A stretch of 64,000 nt of DNA, taken from assembly GCA_002898215.1 (NCBI GenBank), contig BEIF01000002.1, positions 343,936 through 407,935 on the forward strand, read 5' to 3'. Source of the stretch: a bacterium HR29. Its GTDB lineage: Bacteria > Chloroflexota > Dehalococcoidia > Tepidiformales > Tepidiformaceae. How positions within the stretch are numbered: position 1 is the stretch's first letter; each line of letters begins with the position of its first letter. The position numbers and the translations under genes were made by a program. The notes beneath the pieces were generated by a model. It ran no database searches, was not told the DNA's origin, and saw only the letters and a list, made by a program, of their open reading frames with translations. Shown piece by piece: positions 41,580 through 50,810 of the stretch.

Positions 41580-43745
41580 ATGAGCCGCCGTTCTGCCCTC
41601 GAACGATGGGGACGCTTCGTCGCCCGACACCGGGGTCCCGTCCTCCTCGCCTGGCTCGGCGTTATCGCCGCCCTCGGCATCGCGGCTGCGCGGTTCGGCG
41701 GGGAGTTCGGCGGCAACTTCAGCGTCCCCGGCACCGAATCCCAGGCGGCGCAGGACCTGCTCGAGGTGCGCTTCCCCCAGCAGGCCGGCGCTCGGGCGGA
41801 CGTCGTCTTCCGCTTCGAAGGCTCCTTCGCCGATCCCGCAGTCCAGGGGCGGATCCGTTCCGTGCTCGACGAGATCGCCGCGCTTCCCGGTATCGCCGCT
41901 GTCGAGACGCCTTTCGATCACCCGCGCTACGTGTCGCCCATCGCGCCCATCGCCCGCGCGGTGGTCATCTTCGAAGAAGAGGCTGGGCAGATCGAATCGG
42001 CGGACGTTCGGCCCCTCCTCGATGTGGTCGACCGCGCGAGCGGCCCCGGATTCCGCGTCGAAGCGGGCGGCCAGGCCGTGCGGGTCGTGGAGCTCCCCCA
42101 CTTCGGAACGGCCGAGTTCTACGGACTCGGGGCGGCGGCGGTGGTGCTCGTGGTGGCCTTCGGGTCGGTGGTGGCGGCCGGGCTGCCCATCGGGGCGGCT
42201 GTCTTCGGACTGGCGCCGGGCTTCGCCCTCCTCCTCATCGCTGCCCGCTCGGGCCAATTCCCGGAGTTCTCGCCCCAGTTCGCCGTGATGATCGGCATGG
42301 GCGTCGGCATCGACTACAGCCTCCTCGTCATCACCCGCTTCCGGGAAGGGCTCCATGCCGGCCTGCCCGTCGACGAAGCTGTGGGACGGGCGGTCGCCAC
42401 TGCTGGGCGGTCGGTCATCTTCGCGGGGGCGGTCGTCGCGCTCTCCTTCCTCGGCCTCCTGGTCATGGGGTTGCCCTTCGTGGGCGCCATCGGGATCACC
42501 GGGACGATCATGGTGACCGCCGCCGTCATCGTCGCCCTCACGGTGACCCCGGCGGTGCTCGCCTTCCTTGGCCGACGCGTCGATTCCCTTTCGGTCCCCT
42601 ACTTCCGCGGCACCGAAGGGGTCAACCCCCGGAGCATCTGGTACCGCTTCAGCCGGGCTATCCAACGTCGGCCGTGGCCCGCCTTCCTCCTCGCCCTGGT
42701 GATGCTCCTCGGCCTCTCCTTCCCCGTGCTCGATATGCGCCTCGGGTTCACCGACGCGGGCAACAAGACCACCGATTATCACACGCGCCGCGCGTACGAC
42801 TTGCTCGCCGAGGGCTTCGGCCCCGGGTTCAACGGCCCGCTCATCGCCGTGCTGGACGGTCCCAGCGCCGCCGCGGCCGCCGAGGAGCTGGGACGCCGGC
42901 TGGCAGCCCTTCCGGGCGTGGCCGCCGTCGGCGAGCCGATCGCGCGCCCCGATGGCCAAACAGCCATCGTCACGGTCATCCCTGCGTTCGCCCCGCAGGA
43001 CGAACGCACCGACGCTCTCATCGGCCGTGTCCGCGCCGAGGTACTCCGTCCCTTCTCGGCCGAAACCGGACTCACCGCCCTCCTCACCGGGCCCACGGCC
43101 GCCTTCGTCGACATCGGACACCGCATCACCGAGCGGATGCCGTATCTCTTCGCCGGGGTCATCGGCATCTCCTTCCTCCTCCTCATGACGGTCTTCCGCT
43201 CGGTGGTCATCGCCGTCAAAGCGGCAATCCTCAACATGCTCTCCATCGGGGCGGCGTTCGGTGTGGTCGTCGCTGTCTTCCAGTGGGGCTTTCTCGCCGA
43301 CCTCGTGGGCATCAAGGAAGGGCCCATCGAGACCTTCCTCCCCATGATCCTCTTCGCCATCCTCTTCGGCCTCTCCATGGACTACGAGGTATTCCTGATC
43401 AGCCGCGTGAGGGAGGAGTACGTGCGGACCGGGGCCAACGGGGTCGCCGTTGCGAACGGGCTCGCCGCCACTGCCCGCGTCATCTCCGCGGCCGCCGCCA
43501 TCATGGTCGTCGTCTTCCTGTCGTTCGTGACGCTGCCCGACCGCACCATCAAAGAGTTCGGCGTCGGGCTGGCGACGGCAGTCTTCATCGATGCCACGGT
43601 CGTTCGCCTCGTCCTCGTCCCTTCGGCCATGGAGCTCCTTGGCCGGGCGAACTGGTGGTTCCCCCGCTGGCTGGACCGCATCCTGCCGCGCATCGATGTC
43701 GACGTGCCCGAAGCGGCAGGGACGGTGCCGGCCGGAGGGCGCTAA
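41580..43745 (+). CDS. MMPL/RND-family transporter
   Basis: 721 residues with twelve hydrophobic segments in two RND halves, each with a large outer loop after the first helix. Seen: FGGEFGGNFSVPGTESQAAQ at the first loop, the family's TM4-like signatures MIGMGVGIDYSLLVITRFRE and ILFGLSMDYEVFLISRVREE (one per half), whose Asp residues conduct protons. It exports lipids or hydrophobic compounds with proton antiport, like MmpL/YdfJ. GGGAGGCACGCC precedes the ATG. Expression is probably repressed by the divergent TetR. The following acyl-CoA dehydrogenase gene may be in the same transcript. Confidence 0.93.
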   Translation: MSRRSALERWGRFVARHRGPVLLAWLGVIAALGIAAARFGGEFGGNFSVPGTESQAAQDLLEVRFPQQAGARADVVFRFEGSFADPAVQGRIRSVLDEIAALPGIAAVETPFDHPRYVSPIAPIARAVVIFEEEAGQIESADVRPLLDVVDRASGPGFRVEAGGQAVRVVELPHFGTAEFYGLGAAAVVLVVAFGSVVAAGLPIGAAVFGLAPGFALLLIAARSGQFPEFSPQFAVMIGMGVGIDYSLLVITRFREGLHAGLPVDEAVGRAVATAGRSVIFAGAVVALSFLGLLVMGLPFVGAIGITGTIMVTAAVIVALTVTPAVLAFLGRRVDSLSVPYFRGTEGVNPRSIWYRFSRAIQRRPWPAFLLALVMLLGLSFPVLDMRLGFTDAGNKTTDYHTRRAYDLLAEGFGPGFNGPLIAVLDGPSAAAAAEELGRRLAALPGVAAVGEPIARPDGQTAIVTVIPAFAPQDERTDALIGRVRAEVLRPFSAETGLTALLTGPTAAFVDIGHRITERMPYLFAGVIGISFLLLMTVFRSVVIAVKAAILNMLSIGAAFGVVVAVFQWGFLADLVGIKEGPIETFLPMILFAILFGLSMDYEVFLISRVREEYVRTGANGVAVANGLAATARVISAAAAIMVVVFLSFVTLPDRTIKEFGVGLATAVFIDATVVRLVLVPSAMELLGRANWWFPRWLDRILPRIDVDVPEAAGTVPAGGR

Positions 43746-43790
43746 GCCGTCCCGTTCCCCACCACCGGCCCCTGACGTACCCTGGGCGGC

Positions 43791-44978
43791 ATGACGCGCA
43801 CCCCGGAGGAGTGGGTCGCTCTCGCCCGCGAGCTCGCCCGCCGCTTCGCCGAACGCGCCCCCAGGCACGACCGAGAGGGCTCCTTCCCGTTCGAGAACTT
43901 CGAAGAGCTTCGAGCTGCTGGGTTCCTGGCGCTGACGGTTCCCCGTCGGTACGGCGGTGCCGAACTCCCTCTTCCCGACTACCTCCGGGTCCTCGAGGAG
44001 CTGGCCGCGGGCGATGCCTCGACGGCCCTCGGACTCGCCATGCACCTCGTTCGGTTCGGGGCCGAACGAGAGGCGCCGACCATCCCCGAGCGGTGGTTCG
44101 CGCAGCTCTGCCGGGGCGCGGTCGAGCACGGGTGGCTGGTCAACACCGCGGCCACCGAAGAGGGCTTGGGCAGCCCCGCCGGCGGCGGCATCCCCGAAAC
44201 CCACGCTGCCGCGACCGAAGGGGGATGGGTACTGAACGGCCGGAAGACGTTCACCACCCTTGCCCCCGCCCTTCGCGCCGCGATCGTGTCCGCTCGCATC
44301 GCCCTGGCCGACCCAGGCCCACCCGTCATCGGCAACTTCCTCGTCTTCCTCGACGACCCCGGCGTGCGCATCGTCGAAACCTGGGACAGCCTGGGGATGC
44401 GGGGCACGGGGAGCCACGACCTCGTGCTGGAAGACGTCGTCCCTCCTCGCGACCGGCTCCTTAACCAGCGGTCGGCTGGCGCTCCCGACCCGCGCGGGGA
44501 AGCCGCCTTCGCTTGGTTCGCGCTCGGCATCGCCGCCGTCACCATCGGGGTCGCCCGGGCCGCCCGCGACGAGGCGGTTGCCTTCGCGCGAGAGCGGGTC
44601 CCGCTCGGACAGCGGCCGATTCGGGAGATGCCCGGGGTCCGCGCGCGCATCGCCCGCATCGAGCTTCTCCTCCACCGGAGCCGGACGCTCGTCTGCGACG
44701 CTGCCCGCGCTTGGCACACGCGCTCCACGGAGCCGCCCCCGGTTGCCGACCGTGTCGCCATGGCGAAGGTCGAGACGCTCAACGCCTGCATCGAGGCGGT
44801 AGACCTCGCCATGCGTGTGGTGGGCGGCGTGAGCCTGCTGAAGCGTCGCCCCCTCGAGCGGTATTACCGCGACGTCCGCGCCGGGCTCCACAACCCGCCG
44901 TTGGAAGACCGCGCCCTGGAGCAGCTGGCTCGCCGCGCCCTCGATGAGCCTCAAGCCCCCACCGGGGCCGTCGAGTGA
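43791..44978 (+). CDS. Acyl-CoA dehydrogenase-family protein
   Basis: 395 residues with the three-part fold: N-terminal helices (GFLALTVPRRYGGAEL), middle beta domain (VNTAATEEGLGSP, WVLNGRKTFTTLAPALR), and C-terminal helices with VGGVSLLKRRPLERYYRDVRA. The middle domain matches the FAD-binding segment of the family. The usual Glu base is not obvious at the end, so a sulfur-oxygen or hydroxylating relative (DszC-type, which lack it) is possible. It lies 45 bases after the MMPL gene, which suggests processing of a lipid or aromatic substrate. Confidence 0.88.
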   Translation: MTRTPEEWVALARELARRFAERAPRHDREGSFPFENFEELRAAGFLALTVPRRYGGAELPLPDYLRVLEELAAGDASTALGLAMHLVRFGAEREAPTIPERWFAQLCRGAVEHGWLVNTAATEEGLGSPAGGGIPETHAAATEGGWVLNGRKTFTTLAPALRAAIVSARIALADPGPPVIGNFLVFLDDPGVRIVETWDSLGMRGTGSHDLVLEDVVPPRDRLLNQRSAGAPDPRGEAAFAWFALGIAAVTIGVARAARDEAVAFARERVPLGQRPIREMPGVRARIARIELLLHRSRTLVCDAARAWHTRSTEPPPVADRVAMAKVETLNACIEAVDLAMRVVGGVSLLKRRPLERYYRDVRAGLHNPPLEDRALEQLARRALDEPQAPTGAVE

Positions 44979-44988
44979 GGCCTGTCGG

Positions 44989-46380
44989 TCATCCGCCTGG
45001 AAGGGTGAAATCCTGCCCGATGGTGATGACGACGTCCGGTAACGTGCTATCCGTTCGCTGTGCCGTGCGGATGGCCGAAGGCGGGAGGTTCAGCCACTCC
45101 GCGATGTCCTCCGCGAGCTCCCGTTTCTCCGGGCTGTACAGCGTCACTGTGGTGGATGGCTGCGGCGCCGACGCCGGCCCCAAGTACACTTCCGGGAGCC
45201 CCTTCACGTACCGTAGGTAACGCCCCAACGCCTCGACCCGAGCCTCGCCGCCCGGCCCGTACCCGTTCTGGATCTCCACGTGCGCCCCGACGTAGCTCGT
45301 CTTGGGGAAGACGACGTTCAGCCAGTAGCGCACGTTGTCGGGGTTCGGAATGAGGACCGCCGCGCCTGCTTCCGTGGTGTACGGCACCAGCGTCGGCACA
45401 CCGTCGACCGGGTCGCCCAACGAGTACGTAGCGATGTCGCCACCCGTCTGCTTCAAGAGGAGCGCGTATCCCGGGATCTTCGCGGCGGGGATGTCGGTCA
45501 CCACCATCCCCTTGTAGGCGTTGTACAGGTCCAGAGCCTTGTCGAGCAGACCGGTGGCGAACGCCTTCCGCAGTGCGGCCTGCAACACGAGCTCCTGGCG
45601 CTTAACGCGGTTCAGGTCCGTGTCGTTCCGGTAGCGGCCGAAGGCCACGGCATGGTAACCGTCGAGGAAATTCCGCCCTGGCGGAATGGTCACGTCCGTG
45701 TAGTGGATGTCATCCTTGCTGTACCGCCAGGTGGGAACGGCGAGCTCTTCGGGGACGTCGACCTCGATGCCCCCGAGCGCATCGACCAGTGCTTCGGCCC
45801 CCTCGAAGTCGAGGATGACCCAGTGGTCGATGGAAACGCCGAAGTTGAACTCCAGGTCGCTCGCGAGCTGCCTCGCACCGGCCTCGAAGGTGCCGCCGTA
45901 CTCGATCCCGCGCCCGTAGGAGGTGTTGATGCGGTCCTCGACGATCTGTCCGTCGGGGAGCTTGATCTTCACCCACATATCCCGGGGGAAGCTCAGCAGC
46001 GCCGCCTGCTTCGTCACCGGGTCGATCGTGGCGACCATGATCGCATCGGTGCGGTAGGCATCGAGAAGCTCGTATCCCGGCCGACGGTCGATGCCGATGA
46101 CGAGCAGGTTGATCCGACGGTTGAACACGCTCTGCGAACCCGGTGCGCTGACCCCGACGGGGCCGGGCAGGGCGCCGACCACGTTCGCCAACGGGGCAGT
46201 GCTTCCCGGGAATACGGCTGGATACGCCCGCGTGAGCGTTCCCAGGGCCGCGTAGAGGGAGGCAAGGGTCAGCACTCCCAGCGCGACCACGAACAGGAAC
46301 CGCTGGCTCGGGGTGGGGCGGGGTTCCTCTGCGGGGAAACTGGCCCGTCGGATGGGGCGGGGTGACGTTCCGGCGGCCAT
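44989..46380 (-). CDS. LytR-CpsA-Psr (LCP) family protein with LytR_C domain
   Basis: 463 residues. A single membrane helix (about 28-50), an LCP domain (93-260) with the conserved blocks INLLVIGIDRRPGYELLDAYRTD (core RRPG), LLSFPRDMWVKI, DRINTSYG, and AFGRYRNDTDLNRVKRQE, and a C-terminal LytR_C domain (325-460) with VEIQNGYGPGGEA. LCP proteins sit on the outer face of the membrane and attach glycopolymers to the cell wall or another acceptor, using Arg/Asp residues in these motifs. This supports a monoderm-like envelope with surface glycopolymers and fits with the glycosyltransferase genes at 16-19 kb. Confidence 0.93.
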   Translation of the reverse strand: MAAGTSPRPIRRASFPAEEPRPTPSQRFLFVVALGVLTLASLYAALGTLTRAYPAVFPGSTAPLANVVGALPGPVGVSAPGSQSVFNRRINLLVIGIDRRPGYELLDAYRTDAIMVATIDPVTKQAALLSFPRDMWVKIKLPDGQIVEDRINTSYGRGIEYGGTFEAGARQLASDLEFNFGVSIDHWVILDFEGAEALVDALGGIEVDVPEELAVPTWRYSKDDIHYTDVTIPPGRNFLDGYHAVAFGRYRNDTDLNRVKRQELVLQAALRKAFATGLLDKALDLYNAYKGMVVTDIPAAKIPGYALLLKQTGGDIATYSLGDPVDGVPTLVPYTTEAGAAVLIPNPDNVRYWLNVVFPKTSYVGAHVEIQNGYGPGGEARVEALGRYLRYVKGLPEVYLGPASAPQPSTTVTLYSPEKRELAEDIAEWLNLPPSAIRTAQRTDSTLPDVVITIGQDFTLPGG

Positions 46381-46442
46381 CGACAGCCTCGACCGTACGG
46401 CCGCGAGGGGCTTGGGTCAACGCGGATGGCGGACGCTTTGAC

Positions 46443-46853
46443 CTACCCCAGCCCGAGCTCGTCCAGCCGGTCGTCGTCGATGCCGAAATAGTGCGCCAGT
46501 TCGTGTAGGACGGTAATCCTCACCTGTTCGCGGATCTCGTCGTCGGTCCGGCAGATCGACTCGATCGGCTCCTGGTAGATGGAGATCTTGTCGGGCGGCA
46601 CGAGGTTGTACCCCAGCGATCCCCGCTGGGGAAGGGGGATGCCGTGGTAGAGACCCAAGAGGAGCTGTCCTGGTGGCACTCCCGCGAGCTTCCGGTCGGC
46701 GGCGGTCGGGCGCTGTTCGACGACGATGTCGACGTTCTCGATGCGCGCCAACAGCTCGGGCGGGAGCGATGCGACGGCTTCGCGCACCAACCGACGGAAA
46801 TGCGCCCGGCGGGCTCGGAAGGCGCGCACCCGGTTCCGGCGAAGGTCATCCAT
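46443..46853 (-). CDS. Minimal zinc metallopeptidase-family protein
   Basis: 136 residues from ATG 46853; a GTG at 46904 would add 17 residues. The motif ITVLHELAHYFGIDDDRL gives HExxH (His117, Glu118, His121) with an Asp six residues later as a possible third ligand, typical of the small MtfA/DUF1025-type zincins. FRRLVREAVASLPPELL is the usual N-terminal helix, followed by VDIVVEQRP and LLGLYHGIPLPQRG. It is a cytosolic protease-like fold with unproven activity. Confidence 0.9.
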   Translation of the reverse strand: MDDLRRNRVRAFRARRAHFRRLVREAVASLPPELLARIENVDIVVEQRPTAADRKLAGVPPGQLLLGLYHGIPLPQRGSLGYNLVPPDKISIYQEPIESICRTDDEIREQVRITVLHELAHYFGIDDDRLDELGLG

Positions 46854-46949
46854 CGAGGGCCATCGTACCCAGCGACTGTCCCCCAATGCGACGCGATCGT
46901 TCACCGCTTGGCTACCCGCCGGCGCGGGCTATCCGCCGATCATTCCAAC

Positions 46950-47357
46950 GTGCTCGGTTCATTCCGGCAACAGCGCGCAGCAGGTACGGTTCGGGAGCTC
47001 GTCCGCCGCGGCGTCGGCGTGCGCGAGGCCTCCTGGGCTCTCCCCGAGCCCGGCGCGGAAGGCGCGTTCGTCGAGGAGGTGCGAGCCTGGATGGCGGAAT
47101 GCGGTGCCGGCATGCGCCGTCCGTATGGCGTCGACCACGTGGCCCTCGCCCTCTCGTGCCGCGACCAGGACGGGCGTGCCCGGTGCTCGACGGCGCTCGG
47201 CATCCGGCCGCTCGGCGAATACCTCGGTCCCCGCGGGGAGCGAGAGCTGCTCGGCTTCATCCGTGACGCCCGCCTCGCTTCGCCGGAGGGCGGCACGGTG
47301 AAGGTCGTCTTCCTCTCCATGGGCGACCTCCTCGCGGCCCTCGAGACGGCGGCCTAA
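46950..47357 (+). CDS. Hypothetical protein
   Basis: 135 residues from a GTG at 46950. Strong G/C bias at third codon positions supports real coding. The sequence alternates helix and strand with no known motif: FVEEVRAWMAECGAGM, VDHVALALSCRD, LGEYLGPRGERELLGFIRD and TVKVVFLSMGDLLAALE. The start is uncertain (a TTG at 46908 also lies in frame). It diverges from the zincin gene and precedes another unknown gene by 41 bases. Confidence 0.55.
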   Translation: MLGSFRQQRAAGTVRELVRRGVGVREASWALPEPGAEGAFVEEVRAWMAECGAGMRRPYGVDHVALALSCRDQDGRARCSTALGIRPLGEYLGPRGERELLGFIRDARLASPEGGTVKVVFLSMGDLLAALETAA

Positions 47358-47398
47358 CCGGCCTGGCCCCTGCTCGGCGGGCCGCGTACCATTCGCTC

Positions 47399-47731
47399 AT
47401 GCCCGTTCGTTCCAACCCTGCCCGCGCCCGTGCCCGCTTGGAGGAGCTGCTCAAGGGCATCGCCGCCCTGCGCGGCTCCGGTCCCAACCCGTTCGACTAC
47501 GACCTCTGGGAGAACCGCGCTCGGGAAGTGCTCGAGGCGATGTACGGCCCCGACTCACCCGAATTCGCTCGGTACGCGGAGGCGGTGCTGAAGCGCGGCC
47601 GTTTGCCGGGAGTCCGGGGCCTGGAAGAGAACATGACCCTCAACATCCATGGCCCGTGGGGTATCCTCGCCCGTCTGGACAGGGCCGAAACGGTCCTCCG
47701 TCAGCTCCTGGCCGAACTCCCCTCTGCCTGA
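47399..47731 (+). CDS. Hypothetical protein
   Basis: 110 residues, mainly helical: ARLEELLKGIAALRG, then FDYDLWENRAREVLEAMYGPDSPEF and a long C-terminal helix ILARLDRAETVLRQLLAEL. The pattern resembles small abortive-infection-like or toxin-partner helical proteins, but I do not recognise a family. The last 31 bases overlap the rimI gene tail to tail. Confidence 0.65.
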   Translation: MPVRSNPARARARLEELLKGIAALRGSGPNPFDYDLWENRAREVLEAMYGPDSPEFARYAEAVLKRGRLPGVRGLEENMTLNIHGPWGILARLDRAETVLRQLLAELPSA

Positions 47732-48318
47732 AACCGCGGCCATTCCCAGTCGCGGGCGGCGCGGAGCTGGGCTGCCGAGCCGGGGATGAGAGCTTCCAGC
47801 TCCTCCTCGAGACGGGCGAGCCGCGCTTGGTAGGAGGGGCTCCGCAACGACTCCGTGGTCATGATGAGGGCGTCCTCGCCGTCCGCGTAGTACCGCTTTC
47901 TCCGGCCCACCTCGTAGAAGCCGTATTTCCGGTACAACGCCCGCGCCGCTTCGTTCGAAGGACGGCACTCCAGCGTCAGCGAATCCAGCTCGTGTCCCAG
48001 GGCGATGGCCCCGAGGGTGTGGACCATCAGCCGTCCCAGTCCGCGCCGCCGCCACTGCGGGGCTACGGCGACAGTGACGACGTGGCCCTCGTCGAGAACC
48101 ACCCAGAGCCCCGCGAAGGCGGCGACCTCGCCGCCGACCAGCGCGACGGCGTAACGGGCGACGCGGTTCTCCAGGAGCTCGCGCCGGAACGCTGCCGGCG
48201 TCCACCCCCGTTCGAAGGATGCGTGTTCGATGGCCGCAGCCGCGGCCACGTCTTCGAGCCGCATGGGCCGCAGGGTCGCTGTGAGCGGCTCGGTACCGAG
48301 GGTCGTCACGTCTCGCAT
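47701..48318 (-). CDS. rimI: Ribosomal-protein-alanine N-acetyltransferase
   Basis: 205 residues, longer than the ~150 of E. coli RimI because of a C-terminal helical extension (YQARLARLEEELEALIPG region). The GNAT core shows GHVVTVAVAPQWRRRGLGRLM (acetyl-CoA loop QWRRRGLG) and LECRPSNEAARALYRKYGF, which is the RimI signature including the Asn and Tyr of the active site. It modifies the N-terminus of S18 or other proteins. It is followed on the other side by folC upstream on the same strand, 15 bases apart. Confidence 0.88.
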   Translation of the reverse strand: MRDVTTLGTEPLTATLRPMRLEDVAAAAAIEHASFERGWTPAAFRRELLENRVARYAVALVGGEVAAFAGLWVVLDEGHVVTVAVAPQWRRRGLGRLMVHTLGAIALGHELDSLTLECRPSNEAARALYRKYGFYEVGRRKRYYADGEDALIMTTESLRSPSYQARLARLEEELEALIPGSAAQLRAARDWEWPRFQAEGSSARS

Positions 48319-48332
48319 CCTACCGCGTCGGG

Positions 48333-49670
48333 CTACCGCCGGGTTCGAGCTGCATCTCCGAGGACGTGCGCCCGCCCCTCGGCGACCACGTAGAGGGAGC
48401 CCGTCACCACGATGAGGTCGTCTTCACGGGCGTGGTGGCGGGCTGTCTCGATGGCTCCGGCGACGCTCTCCTCCGCCACGGCCGCCGGGCCCAGGAAACC
48501 GATCTCCTGGATGAGCACGTACGGGTCCATCGCCCGCGGGTTGGCGAAACGGGTGCAGATGAGCAGATCGGCGATGCGCGAGAGCGCCTGGCCGATGCCG
48601 CGCACGTCTTTGTCGGCTGTGCACCCCACCACCACGAAGCAGCGTCGCCACGTGAAGTACTCCCGCAGGGCGCGCACCAAGGCCGCCGCGCTCTCCGCAT
48701 TGTGCGCCCCGTCGGCGACGATGAGGGGCCGCTGCCCCATCACCTCGAGCCGTCCGGGGATACGTGCCCGGGCGATGCCCTCCGCGATGGCGGCAGGGGT
48801 GATCGGGACGCCCCTCGCAGCCAGCGCTTCGGCCGTCGCCACCGCCGTCATCGCGTTCTCGGCCTGGTGCCAGCCCAGAAGCGGTGTGCGCAGATGGTGC
48901 CGGCCGCCGGGCCCCTGCACGGTGAACGCCTGGCCCCAGGGGTGGTGTTCCCCCCGCTCCGCCCGATACGACGCGGCCACCTCCACGAGCTCCGCCCCCA
49001 CCGCCTCGCACCGCTCCCGGACGACCTCGACGACTCCCGGTGACCGCTGTGGGGCGAGGATGCAGACGCACCCCGGTTTCACGATGCCGGATTTGTCCCG
49101 TGCGATGGCCTCGGGAGTCGGTCCCAGGATGTGCGTGTGCTCGAGCGAGACCGGACCGATGATTGCCGCCTCCACCCGCTCGAAGACGTTCGTCGCGTCC
49201 CATGTGCCGCCGATGCCCACTTCCACCACCTGCCACTCCGCGCCGGCCTCGCGCGCGAGCCAGAAGAAGAGCGCCGTGAGGATGCCGAAGGTGCTGACAT
49301 TGCCCCCCGTGGCGGCCTGCTCGGCCTCGACCGCAGCCCGAATCGCCTCCAGCCCATGGGCGAAGACGTCCTCGTCGACGGGCAGGCCGTCGATAGCGAT
49401 GCGCTCGGTGAAGGAGTGCAGGTGCGGGCTCGTGTACAGCGAGGTCCGAAAGCCGGCCTCGCGGAGGATGGCATCGACCATCGTGCTGATGCTCCCCTTC
49501 CCCTTCGAACCGGTGACGTGGATGGTCCGCCGTCCCTCCTGCGGGTTTCCGAGGCGCGCCAGGAGCGACCGCATCGACTCGAGGCTCTGAGCAGGGCTGT
49601 TCGAGACCTGCACGCCCCGCTCCATATCGGTGAAGGACAGGATGTACCGCAGCGCCTCGTCGTAGTTCAA
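48333..49670 (-). CDS. folC: Folylpolyglutamate synthase/dihydrofolate synthase
   Basis: 445 residues from a TTG at 49670 with GGGAG upstream; the product opens NYDEALRYILSFTDMERG. The Mur-ligase-type P-loop is IHVTGSKGKGSIST, followed by TSPHLHSFTERIAIDG (the substrate-binding omega loop) and VVEVGIGGTWDATN. The C-terminal domain has LIVADGAHNAESA with the ADP-binding motif. It adds glutamates to folates (and may form dihydrofolate). It lies directly upstream of rimI in one transcript. Confidence 0.95.
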   Translation of the reverse strand: MNYDEALRYILSFTDMERGVQVSNSPAQSLESMRSLLARLGNPQEGRRTIHVTGSKGKGSISTMVDAILREAGFRTSLYTSPHLHSFTERIAIDGLPVDEDVFAHGLEAIRAAVEAEQAATGGNVSTFGILTALFFWLAREAGAEWQVVEVGIGGTWDATNVFERVEAAIIGPVSLEHTHILGPTPEAIARDKSGIVKPGCVCILAPQRSPGVVEVVRERCEAVGAELVEVAASYRAERGEHHPWGQAFTVQGPGGRHHLRTPLLGWHQAENAMTAVATAEALAARGVPITPAAIAEGIARARIPGRLEVMGQRPLIVADGAHNAESAAALVRALREYFTWRRCFVVVGCTADKDVRGIGQALSRIADLLICTRFANPRAMDPYVLIQEIGFLGPAAVAEESVAGAIETARHHAREDDLIVVTGSLYVVAEGRAHVLGDAARTRR

Positions 49671-49691
49671 GGGCGGCTCCCGTTCGTCGGC

Positions 49692-50180
49692 CTACTCGTC
49701 GAATTCGACCGCGCGGCGCTCCCCGCCGATGCCGCGCATGAGCACCAAGCGCCGGGGGACGATGCAGTAGAGCGCGAAGCTGGCCGCGAAATCGGCCGCG
49801 GGGCGGTGCTTGGCGCGGAAGCCTTGGAGGAAGCGCTCGTATCGCGCGTCGGAGGGGGGCACGCGCTCGGCCCGGCCCTCGACCACGATCCGCGTGAAGC
49901 GTCGCCAGTCCTCGCGGATGACTTCGCGGTTGTCGATGAGGAAGGAAACCTCGGGGGTGGCGGCCAGGTTGCGCGCGTGCTGGGTGCCCGGCTGGCTTCC
50001 GAAGACGATGGTGCCGTCGTCTTCCATGTGGAAGAAGACGAACGTCACGTACGGCGTGCCGTCTTCGGCGTGCATGGTCGCGAGCGTGCCGCCCAGCTGC
50101 TCGCGGGCGAAGGCAGCCGCCTCGCGCAGGATGAGTGCTCGTTCCTCGGCAGCGGCTGCGGTTGCGCCCCCCTCGCTCAT
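49692..50180 (-). CDS. Pyridoxamine 5'-phosphate oxidase-family (split-barrel flavin) protein
   Basis: 162 residues. It is a split barrel with the opening LATMHAEDGTPYVTFVFFHM, GTIVFGSQPGTQHARNLAA and VSFLIDNREV, typical of heme-utilisation (HugZ-like) and F420/FMN-binding members of the superfamily. Substrate and cofactor cannot be chosen from sequence. Its start is ten bases after the HNH gene's stop on the same strand, 21 bases before folC. Confidence 0.88.
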   Translation of the reverse strand: MSEGGATAAAAEERALILREAAAFAREQLGGTLATMHAEDGTPYVTFVFFHMEDDGTIVFGSQPGTQHARNLAATPEVSFLIDNREVIREDWRRFTRIVVEGRAERVPPSDARYERFLQGFRAKHRPAADFAASFALYCIVPRRLVLMRGIGGERRAVEFDE

Positions 50181-50190
50181 GGCTGCCGGG

Positions 50191-50721
50191 TCACCCCGCG
50201 GCCGAAGTCGCCGGCTCGAACCCCGGCACGAACTTCCGCCATTCGTGGCGGCCGACCAGGTACGGCAAGAACGCGTGGTAGAGCGACACCTTCGGTGGCG
50301 CCGGCTCCCGGAGCAGTCGCATGCGCGCCTCCTCCGGGGTGCGCCCCGCCTTCCGATGGTTGCAGGCTCGGCAGGCGCTCACCAGGTTCTCCCAGGTGTG
50401 TTCCCCGCCCCGGTGCCGTGGCACGACGTGGTCGAGGGTGAGGTCGCGCGTCACCTTGCCGCAGTACTGGCACTGCCAGCCGTCCCGCTCGAACACTTCG
50501 CGACGGGTCAGCCGCACCTTCGGCCGCGGTCGCCGGATGAAGTTCACCAGGCGGATGACCGAAGGGAGCGGAAACACCCGGGAGGCGGAGCGGATGACCT
50601 CGCGGCTCGCTTCCACGATCTCCGCCTTCCCCCGCAGCACGAGGACGATGGCGCGCCGCACGGGACACACGCTCAGCGGTTCGTAGTTCTGGTTCAGCAC
50701 GAGCACCGCCTGGCCGGTCAT
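50191..50721 (-). CDS. HNH endonuclease-family protein
   Basis: 176 residues. The N-terminus AVLVLNQNYEPLSVCPVRRA is typical of a conserved bacterial HNH family. The nuclease core is CQYCGK, LTLDHVVPRHRGGEHTWENL and ACRACNHRKAG, with two CxxC pairs holding a structural zinc and His/Asn/His metal ligands. GGGAGG precedes the ATG. Free-standing members are chromosomally conserved, and their biological role (repair, defence or RNA) is unresolved. Confidence 0.92.
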   Translation of the reverse strand: MTGQAVLVLNQNYEPLSVCPVRRAIVLVLRGKAEIVEASREVIRSASRVFPLPSVIRLVNFIRRPRPKVRLTRREVFERDGWQCQYCGKVTRDLTLDHVVPRHRGGEHTWENLVSACRACNHRKAGRTPEEARMRLLREPAPPKVSLYHAFLPYLVGRHEWRKFVPGFEPATSAAG

Positions 50722-50810
50722 GGCCGCCTCCCTGCGTACGCTCAGCCCGCCCCGTCGCCGCCCGCCTTCATGTTTGGCCTCATTGTATCCCGCCGAGCGC
50801 CGCCTGCACG

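Noticed and set aside
41529..44954. 1141-codon minus-strand frame opposite the MMPL and acyl-CoA dehydrogenase genes
   Set aside because: It is the antisense shadow of two well-supported genes; its product is low-complexity Asp/Glu/Gly/Arg.
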